Origin: Oikopleura dioica
Lineage: Eukaryota > Chordata > Appendicularia > Copelata > Oikopleuridae
Length of the DNA: 64,000 bases
Assembly: GCA_907165135.1 (NCBI GenBank)
Contig: OU015568.1
Span: 3,108,501-3,172,500, forward strand
Direction of reading: 5' to 3'
Below the pieces are notes generated by a model. The model was not told the origin of the DNA. It saw only the letters and a list, made by a program, of their open reading frames with translations, and did no database searches. Position numbers and translations under genes: made by a program. Each line of letters starts with the position of its first letter. Within the stretch, counting starts at the first letter, position 1. Of the stretch, positions 1-9,700 are shown one piece after another.

Positions 1-581
1 CTTTTCAAGAAAATATGTATTTAACTTTTCAGGATTTTGAACTTTGATCATAGCATGAAGATGGATTGGAACTTTGAAATAGCTTTCAATTATTTACAAA
101 AGTGAGGAAGAAAAGAGAGAGGCGCTAGAAATTACGCTTGAAAGGAAAAAAATAACGACCCGCGCTGAAATTTGAAACAAGGGCAGCTCGTGGGTATGTT
201 GCAAGTTATCTAGTAATGAACTCTGAAGACGCTGATAAAAAAAACGAGGGAGTGGCAGATTCAAATTTGTACAGGAGGCAATGGTCTAAGATTGACCACA
301 AATTGGAAGAATTCAAAGTGTCTTCGCGAATGAATTGAGCTCTTTTAGCGAGTGCTCCTGAATATGATCAGCAGATTTCTAGCTCGGTTTCCGTCGCGTG
401 GCTGCATATCTAAAGACGTGGCTAGAATTATGCTAGAATAGCACTCCGATGTACCTTGCATTGATGATTTAGAGCCAAAACTTGGACTTTGATGAATGTA
501 TTGAAGTACTGTCCCAGGTTGTCCATCTTGTATGCACCATTTTCGAAAGACATACCATTCGACGAGTTCGATTTTGGCTTC
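1..581. other. No supported gene; left flank
   Basis: I see no reading frame with convincing splice signals or start here. The stretch lies downstream of the small minus-strand gene that ends at 582 and may contain its 3' untranslated region. Confidence 0.4.
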
Positions 582-996
582 TCAAGCCGCCTTTTGAAGG
601 TTTGTTGCTCGCTTTATTTTATTGTTGTCGCACACTTTGAAGGTTGAAAAATCTTCTTCTTCTGTCAGAATCGAGTTTCCATGGAGTGCTTGCTGCGGTT
701 CTGAAGATACGCCTTTGAAGATAAAGCAATAAAAATATAGAATATTGATAGGATAATTATGTTAAGATGTATTTACCTCTTCGAGAGTCATTTTCCACCG
801 TCTTAGGGCTCTCACTTGGATCCAAACTTGAAACCTGCTCATTTGAAGTGTATTCCGTTGACTGGTTCTCTTCTGGAGACATCTCACTGAAAGAACAATT
901 TGTCTGGATATTTGCACGATTTGCGTAACAAACCTTGGAAAACAGTTTTTCTCTTCCATGACGATCTCCAGCGCGTGTTTTTGAAGCAGTGATCAT
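582..996 (-). CDS. Small hypothetical gene, two exons
   Basis: I do not recognise this gene. Exon 1 (996-777) starts at an ATG and ends at a GTAAAT donor in phase 1. An acceptor at the complement of 713-714 continues the same frame to a stop at 582, giving about 116 residues with an intron of 64 bp. The protein is hydrophilic, rich in Ser, Glu, Asn and Thr, with no signal peptide or membrane segment. The second exon is short and the alternative acceptor 12 bp further in keeps the same frame, so the exact junction is open. Support is only frame continuity and splice signals. Confidence 0.35.
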
Positions 997-1544
997 TTCT
1001 AATAATAACAGCTATCGTAAATTTTACGAATCTTTTAAAAATTAATTGAATATAACAGCAGATTTTGGATAAAAAAGTATCATTAATTGAATTGTTTTCT
1101 TGGGGAGCATATTTTATAAATTGTTAAATTTCTAATATAAATAGTAGTATGGTAAAAAAATAAATAGTGTTCACGGTTTCGTTGCAAGTTCTCGCAGTTT
1201 CTCTCGAAAAAATGAAAATGGGCCTCTCCTCCACGAGAGTTCTCACCGCTCTTTGATTGGTCGCGCGCGAGCGAATCATCAACGAGAAAGAAGAAGAGAT
1301 TGAATAGAAGAAGGCGCTAGAATATAAATTTGGTCGAGTTTTGAAATTTTGAAGCCCTAAGAAGCTAGATTGATAGTTTCTTATTATAATACACGGTTTA
1401 GTTTTAGCGATTTAATGGAAAATTTTCGAGAAAAAGTGATCGTAAGATTTCAAATCGCTCTAGAGAGAAATTTTCCTGAAAAAAAATTTTGAAAAACATC
1501 AGATTTGAATTCTACAGACGATTTTAGGTAGGAACTGTCTTGAA
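997..1544. other. Intergenic, probable divergent promoter region
   Basis: The gap lies between a minus-strand and a plus-strand gene. It is AT-rich with a GC-richer patch near 1230-1280 containing a GATTGG (inverted CCAAT-like) box. No coding sequence is supported. The mucin-like and membrane-anchor exons found upstream of the paralogous kelch gene at 38.9-40.3 kb have no counterpart here. Confidence 0.4.
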
Positions 1545-4415
1545 ATGAAAAAATTTTATCGTCCCATTTCGGCGCTACAAAAGTGCCTTGAGAACGGCTA
1601 TATCCTTAACCGACCCATACCAAGTTCTCCAACTGGCAGAGTCGATAAATGCTACTATTATGCTCCAGATTACAACCTGAATCGATTTGAAGAGGCTCAA
1701 GGTTATATTGCCAGTAACCACTTTAACGCAAAAGTTTCTTCAACAAGCTTGAGAGGAGTGTTTTATCTGATTAGTGTTCAACTGGGCGACTTTTTCATAA
1801 AGCTGTCAACAACAGTTTCTTTGAACAGGATTCGAAAAGACGAGCAACTGGAGAAAGGGTGGAGAAAGAAAGAAATTCACTTCCCGACAGAGTTTAGAGA
1901 CCTAGACCCTGTTCATGTCGTCCCTCTGGCAATAGTTGAAAAGATAGTCTTGAAAAAGATTGATCTCTATTCTTTTGAACTTGAAAAAGACCGATCTGGG
2001 AAAACTTCTTTTAATTTTGGTATCAAGAAGTATCCAGCTTTCAAATACTCTGTATTCGTTGTTGCTGGAGGCAGAAGGAAAATTTCTGGTTCTCGGTCGC
2101 GAGTGGATCGGCTCTCTGATCGAATACGACCAACAATCAATCTGTTATTCAGAACTATTTGCCTCGGACGATCCTCACTATACGGATCAAGTTGCAGTCA
2201 ACAACGACGAATGCGAGTACTTTGGAAACGGAATCATCCACGACGAGAAAATATTTTTTCAGAATTATGTTTTTGATGTTTTATTCGAAATGGAGTTTAA
2301 TTTTGGGAAGGATTTTCAACTAACATTTGGTGGAATCACATACCTCTATGCTCTCAAGTATAGACCAGCAAAATATTGATTTGAAATAAATCCACTTAAG
2401 AACGTATAGAGCTCGAATTTGTCCAACAAAATGCTCAACAGAAAATGCACGTGACGAGCAATCCCTTCTTCGCATTCCACGATGATGTCTTTCCTGCTTT
2501 CGCGAAGAATGCTGTCTCTCAGGAAGAATTTCCAGGCGTCTTTTACAAGAAAACATTTGTCCCTGACTATCCTTTTTCCTCGCTCAAAGAATTGACCCAC
2601 ATCTCAACCATTGAAATGAAATTTGATGGCACTGATAAATTTGTGTTCGAAATCAACGTGACCGAAGCTTTTGGCGAGGCTATGGAAATTCTTGAGTGCA
2701 AATTTTTTGATGCAACAACTTTGCTCCTTTTTGGGATATATGAAAATGGCTCATTTTGGGTGACATCTGATTATTTTGAAGAACGCTTGTCCTTTCAGAC
2801 GAATGGATTAGAATCAACAGATCTTGCATTTAATTTTAATTCAACATCATTGAACTCGTCAAATTTCGAAGTTTTTGAGGAAAAGTTTAATATGAAGATA
2901 TTTTTTATTAAATTATGTCATTTATTATTATATTTCATATTTATTTCTTGTTCTAATTAAAGCTCGAAAAAGAATCGCATTCCAAAAATCAAAAGTGATA
3001 AGAAAATAAAATTTTCTGCACTTGAAAATGTCGAAAACAAAAAGGTTCGCATTTCGAAGTTGGACAGCGTTACAAAAATACGAAATTTTGTTGGCATACA
3101 ACACGCATCCCAAATAAATATTTTATTGCCTTATCCTTCGTGCGCTGTTAAACCCTACGCTTTGATGCCCGATGGGTCGAGAATCAACAATGTTTTCTTC
3201 AAGACTCCTGCCGATTACTACAACGGATGCCTTGCAGAATACGTTGAGGATTCAAGACATGCATTGGTCAATGGGCGACTTTATATTTTTGGAGGAGTGT
3301 ATAAAAAAACTACCAGAGTAACAAAGATTTTAAAAAATGAATATTTCTTATTACATTGTAAATAGATTGCGCGATTAGATGGCTGCCAATTCACAGAATT
3401 GAGCACCCGTCTTTATCTTAATTATTACTTCGGCCATTCGGCTATATCTTCCGTACAAGGAAACGAAGGTTAGTAAAAATTATGAACAAAAATGTACATT
3501 GTGATATTGATTATTGTGACCGGATATACTCCGTTCGCCGGGCTTTGAGCCAAACAGTCCCGGCGAACCGAGGGTGAGGGGAAAATCCCGGCGAACCAAA
3601 GGTCATTCATTGTGACCGATGCCAATTTTATTCTTTTAGCGATCATTTGCTTCGATGGTTCAACTCGCAGATTTTGTGAGGTCTTTAATGAAGAGGGAAT
3701 TACAAAGGCTTTAATTACAAATATAAAACACCAACATGGTGAATTGGGACTCTACAACGGTCATGTGATCGCAATCGGAGGACAAGGAGCAAACGGACAA
3801 GTCGAGAAGTTGTCTGGAGATACATGGACAATTATGCCGAGCTTGAATCATCCTAGGTAAAAAATTCAAAGTATTCTATATTTCAAAAAATTTAGAAATA
3901 AAATTCAAGGGTTTTCTGCTATCGGGCTTGCAAACGGGAGACTTTTGACAATCGGAGGGGAAGAAAATGGCAGAAAATGGGAACGATACGATGAAATCTG
4001 GCAACTGTTCAACGATAACTGGTCTTTAGTCGGCTCCCTTTCAATAGTAAAATGATCTTTCTTTTTTAACATTTTTTGACATTGAAAAGTTTGGTTGATT
4101 TTATTCTAGGCAGTATCTGTTCCGTCAGCGATTAAATTGGACAACAGCATCTTTGTATTCCCTAGATTTATGACCCAAGACGAGTTTCGTCCGATTCAAA
4201 AAATAAAACTAGTGCAAGGGTCAGAAATGTGTTGATTTTTCAACAATAAAGATAAAATTTTATTCCCCATTTTTCAAATTTTGATCCTTGATAAAGACTC
4301 CGAAGAAAACGTCATTGGAACTCACATTATCGCAGAGCAGGGTTACGAAAAACGTGAAACAATATTTAATCCAATTATTTTTGTTTCACCTGTTGGTCAG
4401 TTTGGAAGCTGTTGA
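1545..4415 (+). CDS. Kelch-type repeat protein, N-terminally short paralog of the gene at 38946-42938
   Basis: Nine exons join in frame: 1545-1937, 1990-2329, 2410-2884, 2963-3317, 3366-3468, 3640-3856, 3896-4046, 4110-4218 and 4297-4415, giving about 753 residues. The shared body includes the conserved DKCYYYA and NDECEYFGNGI stretches; the C-terminal part has kelch-like beta-propeller motifs (YIFGG, IAIGG...W, LLTIGG...W). From exon 4 onward intron phases match the paralog exactly (0,1,2,0,1). Intron 1 (1938-1989) fits only as GA-AG, and the paralog has no intron there. The last junction needs a non-GT donor (GGTCAG). The start is uncertain: the ATG at 1545 is used, but homology to the paralog begins only at an acceptor-like AAG near 1624, so the true 5' exon may be missing or different. 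No signal peptide is visible. Function is unknown. Confidence 0.7.
3513..3618. repeat. Small inverted-repeat insertion inside an intron
   Basis: Inside the 171-bp intron between exons 5 and 6 of the kelch gene, GTTCGCCGGG is followed twice by its complement CCCGGCGAAC, and the whole unit is bracketed by the direct repeat ATTGTGACCG (3513-3522 and 3609-3618). The corresponding intron of the paralog is 76 bp and lacks it. This looks like a small hairpin-forming insertion with a 10-bp target duplication. Confidence 0.5.
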
Positions 4416-4648
4416 CAGTATTGAGAAAAAATCAACTTCGGTATGAACAAATTATGACTCCTTATCGGCAGTAACTCGTTAGTCATCTTCATAAAACTGT
4501 AAATATTTGACCAGTTCGATCTTTTGTCCAGCTAAAAGCTGAAAATAACAAAGACTCACCACTCATTGATTTTTCTCTAGAACTCATTTCAGAAAGAGTT
4601 TTTCCACATTATGCCAATCAGATAAGCGAGAAATTAAATAAGAGAAAG

Positions 4649-6261
4649 ATGAATTGTGGCTGCTGCTTTGGTGGATGTGTCAGGTAGAATCTTCTACTTT
4701 TACGCGTAAAAATTTTCCCCCAAGAGCATTATGCTGCTGCGGCTCAGCTTCATGTCGAGACCAGGACAACATGGGAATCGAGTTTGCAATGAACTACACT
4801 GGGCTTTCAGTTTGCCACGCAGCAATTCTAGAGCTCAACACTCCTCTCGACCGATCAACCATGACCGGCGCCTGGTACAAGACCCTTCAGACTCATCCCT
4901 TTTTACGCGCAAAATGGTGCAGCGGCTTCATCTCCACAGTCAAAGGAAATACAGAGCCAACCTATTTGGACATAACACAGAGCCAAGAAATGGTAGATCA
5001 GCTGATTTTTCACTCGAACAAAGATGCGAAATTCGCGGAACTGACTGTTTGCGAACAAGGATTGACAATTCAAATTCTAGGTAAGATGGACATTGTCCGG
5101 TTTTCTATTTGATTCTAGTGACGATTCCCCATTCCCTCGCAGATGGAACAGCAATGATGATCATTCTCAACGACCTTCTGAAATTCTACGAAAAGCCGCA
5201 TCAATCTGCGATTTTGGACGAGGTCTATCCCGTTCAAGCCGAAAAACTCAAGCCAGAACTGACCAAAGAAGCCCAAAATAACTACAAGGTACTAACAGTA
5301 CTCAAAAAGTCCTCCCACACCGGGAATCGAACCCGGGCCGTCGGAGTGAAAATCCGAAATCCTAACCCCTAGACCATGTGGGACCTGACCCGCTGCGCAA
5401 AGTCTTATCACTCGACCCAGCCTTATTTTAGGAAAAAGTACTCGCCAAGCAGAAAGAATTCAAGAACATCGTTCCTCATCACAAGTTCGAAAAGCGAAAT
5501 CCCGAGCAGACAAATGTAACGATCGGAAAAGGAACTCCAGAAGGCAGCAAAAAGCTTCTTCATTTTTGTCGAAAGAATGGAATCACGATTGGCACTTTTT
5601 GATGGCCGCGTTCAATTTTGTCAACTCTCGAGTCATTGTAAGTCGATTTTTTCTTTCGTCGTTGATTTTTCTTTCTAGCAAAAACTCGGAAACGAGTTGA
5701 AAATGGACATTGACTACAATCTCCGAGATCGGTTTCCTCAGAAGCTTGGGAACACTGTTGTAGCATGCTACATCGGACTCGGAAGCATTAATCCCAAAGC
5801 TGACTTTAGCGAAACGATGGTCGACGTAGCCAAACGAATCAAAAAAGAAATCAACGAGCAACTTGAAAACCAAGAGCCTTTTATGGTTGGAGCGTTTATG
5901 GAGGCAGCACAAATGAAACCCGAAAATAACCATATCGGTAAATTCTTTCTTCTTTATTTTTTAATAAAGATGTTTTCAAGACGGTAGCGTTAACTTTTCC
6001 AATGTCGGAAAATACAAATTCGACACAGAATTCAGCTTCGGCAAAATTCGCGAGCTTTATTGCTCTGGCAACAAGTGGATCAATTCCTACGAGTACGGGC
6101 TGCTCTTCCAGACAACTGATAAACTCTGCGTTACGATCACCCACCCGGACATGAAAGAATACAACGAAACTGCTCAAATCTATCTCCAAGGACTCATCGA
6201 TGTTGCCGAAGCGCCAGAAGTTTATGGAGATATGACGCTGAGACACTTCGCGAACATATAA
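4649..6261 (+). CDS. Condensation/acyltransferase-like protein (HxxxDG motif), with a frameshift
   Basis: Exons are 4649-4683, 4725-5080, 5119-5288, 5432-5637, 5679-5937 and 5981-6261. The hallmark is His-Ser-Leu-Ala-Asp-Gly at residues 135-140, the HxxxDG catalytic signature of the chloramphenicol-acetyltransferase/condensation-domain fold that transfers acyl groups; the substrate is unknown. Length (about 435 residues) suits a single such domain. The N-terminus is Cys-rich (CGCCFGGC, then CCC), suggesting palmitoylation or metal binding. All junctions are phase-consistent except exon 4, which is 206 nt where 207 are needed: a run of five T at 5596-5600 puts a TGA at 5600-5602, while the next frame continues the conserved reading. 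This is a one-base deletion, either an assembly error or a real lesion. The start lies only 233 bp after the kelch stop. Poly(A) signals follow near 6320. Confidence 0.7.
5313..5383 (-). tRNA. tRNA-Glu (anticodon UUC)
   Basis: The reverse strand reads as a complete 71-nt cloverleaf: acceptor stem TCCCACA pairing with TGTGGGA, A box TGGTCTAGGGGTTA, anticodon stem TCGGA/TCCGA around loop TTTTCAC (anticodon complement at 5348-5350), and B box GGTTCGATTCC. It matches the animal tRNA-Glu consensus closely. It sits antisense in the 143-bp third intron (5289-5431) of the acyltransferase gene. A and B boxes are internal, so it should be transcribed by RNA polymerase III; reading on the minus strand, the four-T run just inside the opposite end (complement of 5305-5308) may be its terminator. 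Confidence 0.93.
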
Positions 6262-6796
6262 GAACACGAGGTTTTGTACTTTTCTAGGCGATTTTTATAC
6301 AATTTGAAAAAATATTTATTTAATAAAAATATCTTGAAACAACCTGTTTCTCTCTTGAAAAGATGAGAAAATCAGAAGATTATGTGAAAGTGCAATTTTA
6401 TTGAGTTGATGTACAGAAAGTTAAAATTGTTTGGGCACACCTACAAATCAGCATTTGAGCGGCGAATAACTTGCTTTTTTCATCGAAAATTTGGATCTTT
6501 CGAATTTTTTTTTCTTGATTTTTGAAAATTTTCATTTTGACTTTTTCATCGAATCAAGGCTTATTAAAAAGCAACTGTGAAATGTACAGGGGGAATTTTT
6601 GTTGTTTTTTTTTTGAATTTGCAGTTTTCGTGATTTGGGCTTGATTTGGTCGTCGCGTGGTGGCGCTGTTGTATTGTCGCTTTTTGGTCTTTTTTGTCCG
6701 GTCGAGTTATTGTAAGTTAGTTTTTTAAATATACACAAAAGCAGTACAAAAATTATCTCCGGCGGTGGATATAAAATCATTAAATTAATTAATTAA
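6262..6796. other. Convergent intergenic region with an AATT repeat
   Basis: The region separates the converging acyltransferase and ITIH-like genes and probably holds both 3' untranslated regions. Poly(A)-type AATAAA signals for the plus-strand gene lie near 6320. A short TTAATTAA tandem repeat (about 6780-6804) runs up to and into the last codons of the minus-strand gene. No gene is seen. Confidence 0.5.
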
Positions 6797-9700
6797 TTAA
6801 TTAATGTAATCAGAGTATCGTCGGCCGAGAAGTTTCATCGTGTAATCGTCCGTGTACCAGCACTAGAAAAAGAGATTATTTTAGTTGACCTTGTATTTTG
6901 GTTGAATTTGTAGTTTGAATGAAAATGGCTTTATAATTGTAAGACGCGTGTTTTGAATAATTACCTGTCCGTTGGAAGTTTCCCGGGTGACCACTGGAAT
7001 GAGCGAGGAGGAAGTGATCAAATTAGCCTGAGCTTGATCCAACGCGATGTTGTTTGAGGCGAACTGACCCAAGAGACCGGTAGCTGAGAGGCTGTTTCCG
7101 TCCTGAAAAAAAACATTCAGAAACATGCTCATTAAAATTGACTATCAAGCTTTTCAACAAACTTAAATATTGTTAACTACCTCGTAGCTGACGAGCTCAA
7201 CACCAACGGAAGAAGCATCAGAAATGAGTCGAATCTGGATCTGATCCTTGTACTGGAGGTAGCAGTCGGAGCCGGTTGATCGCACTTGCCAGTCCTTTAC
7301 CAAAATCATCTAGAAAATCAGTTAGGGTGGAGGAAGAGAGAATCGGTTTTTACCTTGTCAGATTCGAGTCGATAGATGGCGCCGTCAAAGGTTTGCTTGA
7401 GGATTTGACCACCAGCGAGGACGATAATCGTTGTAGATCCGAGTTTCACTCGGACTTGATCAAAGTACAGCTAAATTTTTAGCATGAAAAGGGTTCGAAG
7501 AAGGATTTTCTTCTTACCTGATTGTCTTTGTCGAGCGCAGCCTTTCCAGAAACAGCAATGCCAACAGTATCGTCCTTGAGAATATTGAACTCGCTTCCGG
7601 ATCGTCCACCAATGTCAAAACAAGCGGGGGAGGCGCTGTTTCGAAGGTTGACATTGAACAGGGCTGGGAGACCAGAGACGGAAGCAATCGATGGCTCTGG
7701 AGCGTCCATTTCGATCACATTTTCTTCAGGCGCCTGAAACGAAAATTTGAATATTCTTGAGATCGAGGCGGCTCGCGACGGCGTGTTTTTTAATTAAAGT
7801 GAAGTGTGTACCTGATTCTTCCACCAGAGCTTTCGGTACTCGTACTGGACCACGTGTTGAACTTGCGTCTTGAGGTTGAGGTCGAATTCCTCGAAGGAGT
7901 CGGACGATCGACGGGCGCGATTGCCTGGAAGCGGCTTAGTTACAGACATGGACATGACGGGAGAGAGGTAAGCGGAAACGTGCTCGTTGCCAGAGGAAAT
8001 AGCAATCAGCTTTCGAGTCACTGAAAGTTAGTTAGATTACCGTAAAAGAGGATATCTTTCTACCTTCATTGAAGTCCTCAGCAGTGTGAGCAATGTGTCT
8101 CTCGCGAATAAGCTGCTTAATGACCTGGAGTCGGTAAATTCTCTCAGCCAGATTCAAATTGACGTTCTTCTCATCCTTTCGGCCGGCGAATTTGAGGTTG
8201 ACAGGGCTCATGATCTCGTTGACCTGAAAAATACGATTATACATAATGCCGCTAATTTTCACGAAAAAAGTGTGAAAATTCAAGAGATTGAAAAAAGTGT
8301 CATACGATGTATTTTTGCTCGATGATTCGCTCCTCGCCGTTCGGGTCGATGATTTTCAAGTCGTTGGAGACGGTTTTGAATGTGCCGAGGACCTTCTCTT
8401 TGATTTTGCCGGCGAAGGTGAATTCCTGGCCGTTGCCGAGCTGGGATTGGTCGATGGAATCGTATGTGGTCTCGTTGGAGTCAAGGAAGTCATCAGAGTA
8501 CATGAACTGGACGGATTTCATTGTTCGTCGGGCGTCGGTGAATTTCATGACCTAAAATAATAGCTCGAAAATTGCTCAAATTTCATCAGTTTTTACCTCA
8601 TCGAAGAATCCTTGCATCTGGAAAGCAGCGTTGGTGTCTTCAAAGATCTGTCGGGCGATACCAGAGTTCAAAACGGACAAGCGAGAAAGGAAGCTGTAGC
8701 TGATTCCAGCGCCAAATCCGATTACATTGAACGCGATGTTGGCATTTCCTTGCTGTCGGGATTTGGTGACATCCGAAAGGATTCGCGACTCTTCAGTGAC
8801 TCCCACAGTTGGGGTTCCGTCGGTCATAAATAGGATCATGCATGGGACAGTTGAGGAGGATTCGGAGTTGCAGAGCTCGATGGCATCAAGAAGAGCGGCG
8901 TGCATGTTGGTTCCGCCACCGGCAGAGATTCTAGAGATAAATGATCGGGCTTCTTCGACGTTGTAGTTGGTAGCTCGGACGAGTTTGTTTCTCCAAGCGG
9001 TAGTGGCATAGTTGAAACCGACGATGGAGAATTTTGCGTTTCGATCGAGGGAAGAGATCATGGATCGGAAGGCTTCTTTGGTCTGATCTAATTTCGTGCC
9101 AATCATGGAACCGGATTTGTCCATGACAAAGACAACATTGTAAGGAGCAGTGGAGCTTGACTGAGCGTTTGACTTGAGCATGATCTTTGGTGGAAGACAG
9201 GTCTGGACAAAGAAATTATTCTGGATCATAGCATCACAAGCTTTTTCGTGGTTTGTATCGTAGACGAGCATAAGTCGGCCAGTAATACCGTCTTGGCTGA
9301 AGCTGTGTTGATCCTCCTCGCTTGGGGCGTATTTGACTTCTGCGAATTCATCTCCCTTTTCCCATTTGATTTCAGCATCAGAACCTGGTCGGAATGACTC
9401 AGAACCAGATTGGAGTGGGAAAGCTCGGATCCACTTAATTCCGCCCATGTCGCTGACTTGAATCGATGTGCTCATGTCTGGAACGATTTGGGAGGGGGCG
9501 AGGCTGACCCAGTGCTGGTATCGGTCCTGAGATCGCTCGAGAAGCTCTTCGTAGGTGAGTTCAAAGGTGACGTTGTCCCAGGAGTCAATGTTCATTTTGA
9601 TTTCATATCGGTGAGCGTCTCGTTGGAGAATCTGGGGAGCGCTGAGTCCGTGGAGATTACCGCCGGGGCTGTGGCCCTTAATCATTTCACTTGGGTGGGG

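Noticed and set aside
1545..4415. Left kelch locus as a frameshifted pseudogene
   Set aside because: The apparent frame breaks at 1938, 2330, 2885, 3318 and later all coincide with plausible introns whose phases match the paralog, so an intron-containing gene explains them better; only the last junction stays unexplained.
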